Shown here: one piece after another, positions 42,409-51,392 of the stretch
How positions within the stretch are numbered: the stretch's first letter is position 1
Layout of the letters: the number at the start of each line of letters is the position of its first letter
Source: CAWAHD01 sp963781785
Lineage (GTDB): Bacteria > Planctomycetota > Planctomycetia > Isosphaerales > Isosphaeraceae
Reading direction: 5' to 3'
NCBI GenBank assembly: GCA_963781785.1
Contig: CAWAHD010000002.1
Location: 1,798,001 to 1,862,000, forward strand
Length of the DNA stretch: 64,000 bases
The notes under the pieces: model-generated
The model's input: the letters and a program-made list of their open reading frames with translations, nothing else
Database searches by the model: none
What the model was told of the DNA's origin: nothing
Position numbers and translations under genes: made by a program

Positions 42409-44062
42409 ATGAACACTTTTATTCGTGTACTGGTCGCGACCAGCGTGCTGACAGTACTGGCTGTGTCCGCCCGAGCCGGTGATACCAAGGATGAATCACG
42501 GGCAAAGCAAGCGCCAGCGGCGGCGAAGCCGGAGCCATCCCGGCTGAACTCCGACCAGCAGGCGAAGGAGGTGAATCTGCTCGACGCGGCACGAGAGGGT
42601 TTGATCGCGGTGCAAGCCGAAGGGAGAGGCGATGGCCGCATGACCGTCTCGATCACCAATCGCACCCGGCGTCCCTTGCGGGTCGTTCTTCCTCCCGGGA
42701 TCGTTGCTCAGAGCGCAACCGGCCAGTTCGGCGGAATGGGTGGAATGGGAGGCGGAATGGGGGGCATGGGCGGCGGCATGGGCGGCGGCATGGGAGGCAT
42801 GATGGGTGGCATGGGCGGTGGCATGGGCGGCATGGGCGGCGGCATGGGAGGCATGGGCGGCGGCATGGGAGGCGGGATGAGAGGCATGGGCAGCATGGGT
42901 CGCTCCTCTGGCACGATGCCATCGATGATGGGAATGATGATGCTCGCGCGGATGATCATGTATTTTTGCGGTGATCCCGAGAGCTGGGACATGCGCAGCT
43001 TGATGATCGGCATGATGGGCATGCGCGGTGGCATGGGCGGGATGGGCGGCGGCATGATGGGCGGGATGGGCGGCGGCATGATGGGTGGGATGGGGGGTGG
43101 AATGCGGTCCGTGCCCCCGACGCAAGTGCCGTCAGCGCTCCTCAGTCCCGGACAGACGCGGAACCTACCGACGCGGCTGGTGAGCCTGTCGCCGCCCGAT
43201 CCGGAGGCCGGGTTGATCCTGCCCCAGAAGGGAGAGCCGCTCCAGCTCGGTGACATCGCCGAGACGAGCAACGATCCCAAGGTTCAAAAGGCGCGTAAGG
43301 CGCTTGACCGCGGAGATGGCCCCCACGCCGATCTGCCAGCTCGTTATGTGGAAGCTCGCAGCCGGCCTGGACTGGAATACGATCGCCCTGATGTCCCAGA
43401 AGTGGGCGAATCGGCACGAGCTTGCGCTCGCGGCGAACTTCGTCGAGCATCTGGATACGCTCACGGAGGGAGAAACCGGGCGGATCCTGTTCGAGGTGGA
43501 GGCGACCGACAAAGCGAGTGGGTCGATCGCCGACGACCTCAAGAAAGCGATCCGGGGCAAGCAGGTCCTGGGCCTGTTGGCCGAGATCGGGATCCCGGCC
43601 CGCCCTGAAGGTCCGGCGGTCGCCTGCCGGGTTCAAGTGAAAGGCGGCGAGGCCCTGGTCCGGGTCAACAGCAGCGACGCACAGGCCAGAAGCTGGATCG
43701 CCCTCGGCAAGTTCGCCCTTCCCACGAAGGAGAACAATGGAAAGTTCGACTCGGTGTCATTTGCGAGCGCACTTTCCGAGGGGATTCTCAACCGGCTGGT
43801 TCGAGCCGAGTTGAACAAGGGAGTGAAGGACAAGGGAAAAATGCATTACTCGATCCGGATCGACAATGCTTCACCGTTGATTCTGAACGGATTGGCGGCC
43901 GTGGGAACAACCAGCGGCCCGGACGAGACTCCCAAGGTCCTGCTGGGTATCTCCGTATCGCCGCGCAGAAGCTTGACCGTGCCGGCGAGCGAGGAAGCCG
44001 TCAAGGAGCTCGGGCTCAAGAAGGGGATCAAGCTGACCGCGCTCAACCTGAGCGGGCTGTGA
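42409..44062 (+). CDS. GMGG-repeat exported protein B (subtype T2, one frameshift)
   Basis: ATG 42409 with AGAAAGGG upstream. Signal peptide NTFIRVLVATSVLTVLAVSARA. Then KEVNLLDAAREGLIAVQAEGRGD, the TNRTRRPLRVVLPPGI block, the GMGG tract (about 42729-42890), the GTMPSMMGMMM and IMYFCGDPESWDMRSLMIG island, a second GMGG tract and RSVPPTQVPSALL. The frame breaks near 43295, where comparison with E shows one extra base. The C-terminal domain goes on as RRLTAEMAPTPICQLVMWKLAAG to TALNLSGL. T2 members carry KGVKDKGKMHYSIRIDNASP where T1 members have GTIQDKGKRLYQVRIENASP. About 550 residues. Function unknown. The next gene is the small protein b, across a hairpin. Confidence 0.8.
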
Positions 44063-44070
44063 CACCCGCC

Positions 44071-44110
44071 AGTCATCAGTCATTAGTCAACTGACTAATG
44101 ACTGATGACT
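44071..44110 (+). terminator. Long perfect hairpin between GMGG gene B and small gene b
   Basis: AGTCATCAGTCATTAGTCA (44071-44089) pairs with its exact complement at 44092-44110: a 19-bp stem with almost no loop, starting nine bases after the stop of B. It is followed by AAAAAGG, so a T-run exists only on the opposite strand. Confidence 0.78.
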
Positions 44111-44229
44111 AAAAAGGTAATTTTGTGCCAGCTTGACCTCCGTCATCGGATGGGTTACTGTTGCTTGTCTCCGTCTTCCAGGGCGCCGCGCCGTTTGTCC
44201 CACCGAATTCTTCTTCGAAGGCCAGCCCC

Positions 44230-44583
44230 ATGAGTCGCAGTCGATCGGCAATCCTGATGCTGGTCGGATCCTTGCTGCTGGCCATGTCCGTGCACGGCGA
44301 TCCGGCAGCCAGGTCGTCGGCCGTCACGAGCATCGTCGCCGCTCCGGATCACGCCGGGGGATTCGTCGTCTGCCGGCTCCTCTCCCGAGCGTCTCACTCG
44401 GAGCGGCTGAGTCGGTTCACGGCCTGGAAGGCGCGGCCCAAGATGGTCCTGGCGGAAAGCGATCGCCAGGTTGTTGACGAATCCGACCTCGGTCCCGCGC
44501 CCGTTGCGAGCGGTCTCATCTTCTCCACGCCGACGGTGCTCACGTTTTCTCGCCTCTCGACGCCCACGCCTCTCCGCTGTTGA
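44230..44583 (+). CDS. Small secreted PLRC-tail protein b
   Basis: 117 residues from ATG 44230 (MSRSRSAILMLVGSLLLAMSVHG), chosen by alignment with a and d and by the signal peptide. The longer ORF from 44161 adds 23 residues not shared by the paralogues. The conserved core is LSRFTAWKARPKMVLAESDRQVVDESDLGPAPV and the end is TPLRC. It also has one extra Cys in the variable region (VVCRLL). Function unknown. It lies about 120 bp after the hairpin that follows GMGG gene B and 446 bp before gene C. Confidence 0.73.
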   Translation: MSRSRSAILMLVGSLLLAMSVHGDPAARSSAVTSIVAAPDHAGGFVVCRLLSRASHSERLSRFTAWKARPKMVLAESDRQVVDESDLGPAPVASGLIFSTPTVLTFSRLSTPTPLRC

Positions 44584-45029
44584 TCCGGCTTTCCTCATTC
44601 ATTTCGAAGCCGGCGACAGGCGTTCTCTGTGTTCGCCCCCGGTTGCCGAGCGCGTAGGATTCCGTTTTCCGACCTTGGTTCGGCGTGCTAGCGAATGTGG
44701 TCCGTGACGGCTCCCACTTTTGATCCCCCGTGAGCGTCTCCTCTTCGAGCGCCTCTTCCACTCGCGCCTGGCGGCTCCATCTGCGGTGCGATTCGAAATC
44801 TCCTCCAACCAAAAACCTTGCGGATCCGCGGGAGGCTTTCGAGGCCGACGCCTCGCCAGCCTGAGCCCGCGCTCGACGGGTTAGTTTGTACGCCGCCGCG
44901 CCTTTGCACTCGACCCAGATCGGCAAAAGTCCTTCCGGCACCCAGGGCAGACCTGGACAGCACGGCCGGAAGCCAGTGAATCCTTGTCGTTCGAGTTACT
45001 TACAATTGTTTATTAAAGGGATTTTGTTC
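44584..45029. other. Gap between small gene b and GMGG gene C
   Basis: About 450 bp without a gene. The stretch around 44650-44710 (TTTTCCGACCTTGGTTCGGC) matches 49361-49385 (ATTTCCGACCTTGTTTCGGC) downstream of small gene d, so it belongs to the duplicated unit. The promoter of C probably lies in the AT-rich end (44995-45025). Confidence 0.5.
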
Positions 45030-46667
45030 ATGAAAAATTTCATTTGCGCGTTCCTCGCGACCGGCTTGATGGCAGCACTGCCAGTTTCCGCCCGAGCAGG
45101 TGACACCAAGGACCAATCCGCGGCGAAGCCTGGGTCCGCCAAGGCGAAATCCGCGTCTACCCATCCGAAACCGGACCGAGAGGTCAAGGAGCTGAATCTC
45201 CTCGACGCCGCGCGTCAGGGTCTGATCTCTGTGCAGGCGGAAGGGAGAGGTGACGGCCGCATGACGATCTCGGTTACCAATCGCACGCGGCATCCACTAC
45301 GCGTGGTGCTGCCTCCCGGGATCATCGCTCAAGGTGCCACGGGCCAGATGGGCGGCATGGGCGGCATGGGCGGCGGCATGGGTGGCATGGGTGGTGGTAT
45401 GGGCGGCATGGGCGGCGGTATGGGTGGCATGGGTGGCGGCATGGGCGGCGGCATGGGTGGCGGTATGGGTGGCGGTGGCATGCGTGGCATGGGCAGCATG
45501 GGCCGCTCGTCAGGCACCATGCCCTCGATGATGGGCATGATGATGCTCTCCCGGATGATCATGTATTTCTGTGGAGATCCCGAGAGCTGGGACATGCGCA
45601 GCCTGATGATCGGCATGATGGGCATGCGCGGTGGCATGGGTGGTGGCATGATGGGTGGTATGGGCGGTGGTATGGGCGGCGGCATGATGGGCGGCATGGG
45701 CGGTGGTATGCGATCTGTTCCTGCGAGTGACCTTCCTTCTGCCCTGCTCAATCCTGGACAGAGCCGGAATCTGCCGACCCGGCTGGTCAGCCTGTCGCCT
45801 CCCGATCCGGAGTTCGGCCTGATTCTTCCGCAGAAGGGAGAACCGCTCCAGCTCAGCGATGTCGGCGAGACGAGCAACAGTCCCGAGGTCCAGAAAGCGC
45901 TCCGGCGGTTGACCGCGGAGATGGCCCCCACGCCGATCTGCCAGCTCGTCATGTGGAAGCTCGCGGCCGGCCTGGACTGGAATACGATCGCCCTGATGTC
46001 GCAAAAGTGGGCCAACCGCCACGAGGTCGCGCTGGCCGCCGACTTTGTCGAGCATCTCAACACGCTGCCGGAAGGAGAAACCGGGCGGATCCTGTTCGAG
46101 GTGACGGGGACCGACGAGGCCAGTGAGTCGATCGCGGTCGAGCTGAAGAAAGTGATCCGGCACAAACAGGTCCTGGGCCTGTTGGCAGAGATCGGGATCC
46201 CGGCCCGCCCCGAAGGTCCGGCGGTCGCCTGTCGGGTTCAGGTGAAAGCCGGCGAGGCATTGGTCCGGGTCAACAGCAGCGATGCACAAGCCAGAAGCTG
46301 GATCGCCCTGGGCAAGTTCGCCCTCCCCACGACGGCGGGCAAGGGCAAGTTCGATCCCGCATCGTTTGCCAGCGAGCTCTCCGAGGGTATCCTGAACCGG
46401 CTGGTTCGAGCGCAGTTGAGCAAAGGGGTGAAGGACAAGGGAAAGATGCATTACTCGATCCGGATCGACAATGCGTCACCTTTGATTCTCAACGGGCTCG
46501 CGGCCGTGGGCACAACCAGCGGCCCGGATGAGACTCCCAAGGTTCTGCTGGGGATCTCCGTTTCGCCGCGCAGGAGTTTGACCGTGCCAGCGAGCGAAGA
46601 AGCCGTCAAGGAGCTCGGCCTCAAGAAGGGGATCAAGCTGACGGCGCTGAACTTGAGCGGGCTCTGA
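45030..46667 (+). CDS. GMGG-repeat exported protein C (subtype T2, intact)
   Basis: 545 residues from ATG 45030, preceded by TTAAAGGGA. Signal peptide KNFICAFLATGLMAALPVSARA, then a Lys/Ala-rich linker. KELNLLDAARQGLISVQAEGRGD, TNRTRHPLRVVLPPGI and the GMGG tract (about 45349-45490) follow. Next come the GTMPSMMGMMM and IMYFCGDPESWDMRSLMIG island, a second GMGG tract, RSVPASDLPSALLNPGQSRNL, and the T2 C-terminal domain ending TALNLSGL. It is one of two intact copies, which makes it the best reference for repairing A, B and D. Unlike A, B and D it has no small gene and no long hairpin after it. Function unknown. Confidence 0.88.
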   Translation: MKNFICAFLATGLMAALPVSARAGDTKDQSAAKPGSAKAKSASTHPKPDREVKELNLLDAARQGLISVQAEGRGDGRMTISVTNRTRHPLRVVLPPGIIAQGATGQMGGMGGMGGGMGGMGGGMGGMGGGMGGMGGGMGGGMGGGMGGGGMRGMGSMGRSSGTMPSMMGMMMLSRMIMYFCGDPESWDMRSLMIGMMGMRGGMGGGMMGGMGGGMGGGMMGGMGGGMRSVPASDLPSALLNPGQSRNLPTRLVSLSPPDPEFGLILPQKGEPLQLSDVGETSNSPEVQKALRRLTAEMAPTPICQLVMWKLAAGLDWNTIALMSQKWANRHEVALAADFVEHLNTLPEGETGRILFEVTGTDEASESIAVELKKVIRHKQVLGLLAEIGIPARPEGPAVACRVQVKAGEALVRVNSSDAQARSWIALGKFALPTTAGKGKFDPASFASELSEGILNRLVRAQLSKGVKDKGKMHYSIRIDNASPLILNGLAAVGTTSGPDETPKVLLGISVSPRRSLTVPASEEAVKELGLKKGIKLTALNLSGL

Positions 46668-47061
46668 GCGCATCCCGTTGGTGGCCCTCGTGTTGCCTTT
46701 CGCTCCGCACGAACATGCCCGTCTGCGGAGCGCAAGGCGACACCCTTCCTCGAATCACGACTCACGCACGAGAACGCGACACTCCGTTCCGCCTCGCCAC
46801 TTCGCTAATAACCGACCGCATCTCGTCTTCCGGCAGCACCGAATAGATCGCCCGGGTTGATCGTCAATCATTTTCGAACGGATTCTGATGGCGGCGGTCG
46901 AGCGTCGGTACGTCTCCCGCTGACTCAATTTGGCCGGCTCGGGCTGGTCGTGCGGACTGGGCTTCGCCAACGGAAGATCGGCCATCGGATGCCGATTCGT
47001 CTCGCTTCTAGTGGCTTTAGTGTGAACGTCGGGATCGCGATTGAAGGAAAGGCAATCGTCA
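46668..47061. other. Gap between GMGG genes C and D
   Basis: About 390 bp. No PLRC-type small gene and no AGTCAT-type hairpin here, in contrast to the three long-to-small junctions. It resembles the leader of gene A around 46848-46880. Confidence 0.55.
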
Positions 47062-48766
47062 TGCGTCATTCGATGGGCCGGCTTAATTCGTTGTGTGCGG
47101 GAAGCTTGTTGCTGCTCTTGCCATTGGCAGTCGCAAAGGCCGACGACTCCAAGGCTCCATCCAAAACCAAGGCCGCAGCCGCGCATTCCAAGGTCACCAA
47201 GGTGCGAGCCAAGTCGGATAAGGCTCACGCCAAAAATGCACAGGATGCGCCCGAGATCGATCTCCTCGCCGCCGTTCGCGACGGCTCCGTTTCGGTTCAG
47301 GCCGTCGGAAGAGGGGACGGCCGGATGACCCTGTCCGTCACCAATAACACCCATCGCCCGTTGCGCGTTGTCCTTCCTCCGGGAATCATCGCTCAGAGTG
47401 CGACCGGCCAGTTCGGTGGCATGGGCGGAGGCATGGGTGGCATGGGTGGCATGGGAATGATGGGCGGCATGGGCGGCGGTATGGGCGGCATGGGCGGCGG
47501 CATGGGCGGCATGGGCGGCGGTATGGGCGGCATGGGCGGCGGCATGGGTGGCATGGGTGGCGGCGGTATGATGGGTGGCATGGGTGGTATGGGCCGGTCG
47601 TCGGGCACGATGCCGTCGATGATGGGCTTGATGATGCTCTCCCGCATGATCATGTATTTCTGCGGTGACCCCGAAAGCTGGGACATGCGCAGCCTGATGA
47701 TCGGGATGATGGGTGGCATGGGAATGATGGGCGGCATGGGCGGTGGCATGGGCGGCATGGGCGGAGGTATGATGGGTGGCATGGGCGGAGGGATGCGGTC
47801 GGTTCCCCCGACCATGCTGCCGTCGGCGCTGGTCAGTCCGGGGCAGACGCGGAATTTGCCCACGCGGCTTGTCAGCATCACCGCGCCCGATCCCGACAGC
47901 GGCCTGCGGTTACCCGAGAAAGACGAACCGCTCCGGATCGTGGGTGACGTCGCAGAGGTCAATGGCGACGCCCGCGTTCAGACAGCAATGCGGCGTCTGG
48001 CCGCTGACATGGCACCGACCTCGCTTTCACAACTGGTCATGTGGCGTGTGGCCTCGGATCTCGACTGGAGCACGATTTCCCGGCTTTCGCGGACCTGGGC
48101 CAACCGCCACGAGCTGACCTTGGCCAAGGATTTCGTCGATCGTCTGGACTCGCTGCCCGAGGGCGAAACGGGGCGACTTGTGTTCCAGATCGCCGGCACT
48201 GATGACGCCAGCAAGCCGATCGCGCAGGAGCTCACGAAGGCGCTCAAGGGCAACATCGTGCTGGGCCTGGCGGCCGAGGTGACCGATGAGATCGGTGCAA
48301 AGCCCGATGGCCCGGTGATCGCCTGCCGGGTCCGCCTTAATGCCGGCGAAGCATCGGTCCAGGTCTTGAGCAGCGATGCGGCCGCGCAGACCTGGGTGCC
48401 GTTCGGAAAGTTCACCCTCCCGATCACGAAGGGCCAGGAGAAGTTCGACGTGAAACGCTTCGCCGCCCTTCTGTCCGAGGGGGTCCTCAATCGGCTGGTC
48501 CGCGCCAGGTGACCAAGGGCACCGTTCAGGAAAAGGGGAAACGGCTCTATCAGATCCGAATCGAGAATGCCTCGCCCCTCATTCTCAACGGCCTGGCTGT
48601 GTTGGGTACGGAAAGCGACGTGGCGACCGAGAAACCCAAAGAGTTGCTGGGCATCGCGGTTTCCCCGCGCAGGAGCCTGACGGTTCCCGCCACCGAAGAG
48701 GTCGTCAAGTCGCTTGGCCTCAAGAAGGGAATCAGGCTGGTGGCACTGAACCTGAGCGGTCTTTGA
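47062..48766 (+). CDS. GMGG-repeat exported protein D (subtype T1, one frameshift)
   Basis: ATG 47062 with GGAAAGG upstream. Signal peptide LNSLCAGSLLLLLPLAVAKAD, closely like that of A. The same blocks follow: DLLAAVRDGSVSVQAVGRGDGRM, TNNTHRPLRVVLPPGI, a GMGG tract (about 47413-47590), GTMPSMMGLMM, IMYFCGDPESWDMRSLMIG, a second tract, and RSVPPTMLPSALV. The T1 C-terminal domain breaks near 48508 (one base missing in GCGCCAGG by comparison with A) and resumes as VTKGTVQEKGKRLYQIRIENASP to VALNLSGL. About 568 residues. A hairpin and small gene d follow, as after A. Function unknown. Confidence 0.8.
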
Positions 48767-48776
48767 CGCACCCGGT

Positions 48777-48825
48777 GATCAGTCATGAGTCATGAATCCT
48801 TGAGACTCGTGACTCATGACTGATC
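48777..48825 (+). terminator. Long perfect hairpin between GMGG gene D and small gene d
   Basis: GATCAGTCATGAGTCA (48777-48792) pairs with its exact complement at 48810-48825: a 16-bp stem with a 17-base loop, starting 11 bases after the stop of D. The stem sequence differs from those after A and B but is built from the same AGTCAT words. Confidence 0.76.
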
Positions 48826-48929
48826 GGCAGCTTGACCGCGATCGATAGATAAGTTAAGATTGTTCATCGATTTCCCTCGCGAGCGCCCCGGCATCCCTCC
48901 CACCGCGTTCTGGTTCAAGGGCCAGCGCC

Positions 48930-49286
48930 ATGTTTCCTGGTCGATCGGCAATCCTGGTGCTGGTCGGAACCCTCTTGCTCGTTCCGTCCGCGCACGGCGC
49001 TCCGTCCGGCAAGCCGCGCGCGATCACCCCCGGTGTCAGTACCTTGGCCCACGACGGGGCAACCGGGACCACTCACGTGGTCTTGTTCCGATCAGCGCAG
49101 TCCGGAAAAGTGTCCCGGTTTGCAGCGTGGAGGGCGCGGCCCAAGATCGTGCTGGGAGAAAGCGATCGTCCGGTTGTCGAAGAAGCGGACTTGGGTCCGG
49201 CTCCCGTTCCCAGCGCTCATAGCACGTCCACGTCGCTTGTCCTCACGCTTCCCTGCCTCTCGTCGCGCCCCCCTCTCCGGTGTTGA
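48930..49286 (+). CDS. Small secreted PLRC-tail protein d
   Basis: 118 residues from ATG 48930. Signal peptide RSAILVLVGTLLLVPSAHGAP. Conserved core VSRFAAWRARPKIVLGESDRPVVEEADLGPAPVPS, then a Ser/Thr-rich stretch, and the end PPLRC. The family is strongly conserved in the ARPK-VL-ESD and DLGPAP segments and at the C-terminal Cys. The first 60 residues after the signal vary freely. This suggests the conserved half is the working part. Function unknown. It is placed after hairpin D and before GMGG gene E. Confidence 0.73.
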   Translation: MFPGRSAILVLVGTLLLVPSAHGAPSGKPRAITPGVSTLAHDGATGTTHVVLFRSAQSGKVSRFAAWRARPKIVLGESDRPVVEEADLGPAPVPSAHSTSTSLVLTLPCLSSRPPLRC

Positions 49287-49718
49287 TCCGGCTTCCCCAC
49301 TCCGAGTGTCGACAACGGGCGTTCTGCCCGCTGGCTTCTCCACGCCAGCGCAACGATCTCCGATTTCCGACCTTGTTTCGGCTTGCGAGCCAACGAGGCC
49401 GGTGACGGCTTCCGCCGCGTACGACCTGCGCCGGAGTCTCCCTGAGCGAGCCTTTGCGCTGCGCGTTGCAGCACCGTCGGGCGATGCGATGGAAGATTTC
49501 GTCGCAGCGAAACGCTCTGAATTCCGACTTGTGCATTGAATTTGTTTTCTCTGAACGACCTCCGGGTAACCAATCGGAAGCTTGCTCGTGACCGGGACTG
49601 GGCGCGTCATTCTTGATCATTCAATAGCCCCATGACCTGGGAACGACCCGATCCCGCCGGCTTCTGAAACCGTTGCTCGCGGCCGAGCTCACTCCAATCC
49701 GCAGAAAGGGTCCTTCCG
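49287..49718. other. Gap between small gene d and GMGG gene E
   Basis: About 430 bp, similar in parts to 44584-45029 and 42084-42408. The promoter of E is probably near 49535-49555 (AT-rich TTTGTTTTCTC). RBS AGAAAGGGTCC precedes the start. No gene. Confidence 0.5.
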
Positions 49719-51368
49719 ATGAAGAATGTGATTCACTTGTTTCTCGCGACCAGCTTGGTCGCGGTACTGCCGTCCGCAGCCCGGGCAGGCGACACCAAGG
49801 ATAAGTCCCCGGCAAAGCACATGTCCGCGAAGGCAAAATCGGAGTCATCCCGTCTGAAATCCGACCAGCAGGCAAAAGAGGTGAACCTCCTGGACGCGGC
49901 ACGTGACGGTCTCATTTCCGTGCAAGCCGAAGGGCGCGGCGATGGCCGCATGACGGTCTCGATCACGAACCAGACTCGGCGCCCCTTGCGCGTCGTGCTG
50001 CCTCCCGGGATCATCGCTCAAAGTGCCACTGCGCAGTTCGGCGGCATGGGCGGTATGGGCGGCGGTATGGGCGGTATGGGTGGTGGTATGGGCGGTATGG
50101 GTGGTGGTATGGGAATGATGGGTGGCATGGGTGGCGGTATGGGCGGCGGTATGGGCGGCATGGGCGGCGGTATGGGCGGCGGCATGCGGGGCATGGGAAG
50201 CATGGGCCGCTCCTCCGGCACGATGCCGTCGATGATGGGCATGATGATGCTCGCCCGCATGATTATGTATTTCTGTGGAGATCCTGAGAGTTGGGACATG
50301 CGCAGCTTGATGATCGGAATGATGGGTATGCGCGGCATGGGCATGATGGGTGGTATGGGTGGCGGTATGGGCGGCGGCATGGGCATGATGGGTGGCATGG
50401 GAGGTGGTATGCGGTCAGTTCCGGCGACCGATCTTCCTTCTGCGTTGCTCAATCCTGGGCAAAGCCGGAATTTACCAACACGGCTGGTCAGCCTGTCGCC
50501 GCCCGATCCCGATGTCGGCTTGGTTCTGCCTCAAAAGGGAGAACCGCTCCAGCTCGGCGACATTGCCGAGACGAGCAACAGTCCTTTGGTTCAGAAGGCG
50601 CTCGAGCGCTTGACCGCGGAGATGGCCCCCACGCCGATCTGTCAGCTCGTCATGTGGAAGCTCGCGGCCGGTTTGGACTGGAATACGATCGCTCAGATGT
50701 CGCAAAAGTGGGCGAATCGCTACGAGCTCATGCTGGCCGCGAACTTTGTGGAACACCTCGAAACGCTGACCGAGGGAGAAACGGGGCGGATCCTGTTCGA
50801 GGTGACGGGGACCGACGAGGCCAGTGAGTCGATCGCGGGCGAGCTGAAAAAAGCGATCCGGGGCAAGCAGGTCCTGGGCCTGGTGGCCGAGATCGGGATC
50901 CCGGCCCGCCCCGATGGTCCGGCGGTCGCCTGCCGGGTTCAGGTGAAGGGCGGCGAGGCCTTGGTCCGGGTCAACAGCAGCGACGCACAAGCCAAAAGCT
51001 GGATCGCCCTGGGCAAATTCGCCCTCCCCACGTCGGCGAACAAAGGGAAGTTTGATCCGGTGGCGTTTGCCAGCGACCTGTCCGAGGGTATTCTCAACCG
51101 GCTGGTTCGAGCACAGTTGAGCAAGGGGGTGAAGGACAAGGGAAAGATGCATTACTCGATCCGCATCGACAATGCGTCACCCTTGATTCTCAACGGGCTC
51201 GCGGCCGTGGGCACAACCAGCGGTCCGGACGAGATTCCCAAGGTTTTGCTGGGGATCTGTGTATCGCCGCGCAAGAGCTTGACCGTGCCGGCGAGCGAGG
51301 AGGCCGTCAAGGAGCTGGGCCTCAGGAAGGGGATCAAATTGACGGCGCTCAACTTGAGCGGCCTTTGA
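49719..51368 (+). CDS. GMGG-repeat exported protein E (subtype T2, intact)
   Basis: 549 residues from ATG 49719, with AGAAAGGG upstream as in B. Signal peptide KNVIHLFLATSLVAVLPSAARA. KEVNLLDAARDGLISVQAEGRGD, TNQTRRPLRVVLPPGI and the GMGG tract (about 50040-50185) follow. Next are GTMPSMMGMMM, IMYFCGDPESWDMRSLMIG, a second tract interrupted by GMMGG units, and RSVPATDLPSALLNPGQSRNL. The C-terminal T2 domain has KGVKDKGKMHYSIRIDNASP and ends TALNLSGL. It is the last member of the cluster and has no small gene after it; palindromic repeats follow instead. Both intact copies (C and E) have one Cys, in FCGDPESW, outside the signal peptide, plus one in the C-terminal domain (TPICQL) and one in ACRVQV. 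Confidence 0.88.
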   Translation: MKNVIHLFLATSLVAVLPSAARAGDTKDKSPAKHMSAKAKSESSRLKSDQQAKEVNLLDAARDGLISVQAEGRGDGRMTVSITNQTRRPLRVVLPPGIIAQSATAQFGGMGGMGGGMGGMGGGMGGMGGGMGMMGGMGGGMGGGMGGMGGGMGGGMRGMGSMGRSSGTMPSMMGMMMLARMIMYFCGDPESWDMRSLMIGMMGMRGMGMMGGMGGGMGGGMGMMGGMGGGMRSVPATDLPSALLNPGQSRNLPTRLVSLSPPDPDVGLVLPQKGEPLQLGDIAETSNSPLVQKALERLTAEMAPTPICQLVMWKLAAGLDWNTIAQMSQKWANRYELMLAANFVEHLETLTEGETGRILFEVTGTDEASESIAGELKKAIRGKQVLGLVAEIGIPARPDGPAVACRVQVKGGEALVRVNSSDAQAKSWIALGKFALPTSANKGKFDPVAFASDLSEGILNRLVRAQLSKGVKDKGKMHYSIRIDNASPLILNGLAAVGTTSGPDEIPKVLLGICVSPRKSLTVPASEEAVKELGLRKGIKLTALNLSGL

Positions 51369-51392
51369 GAGCAGGCGTTGAGCTGGTCTTGG

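Noticed and set aside
39966..48490. Long minus-strand ORFs rich in His-Ala or Pro-Met opposite the GMGG genes
   Set aside because: They mirror the GGC-ATG-GGC tracts of the plus-strand genes, lack RBS and signal features, and break where the plus-strand genes have non-repetitive sequence.
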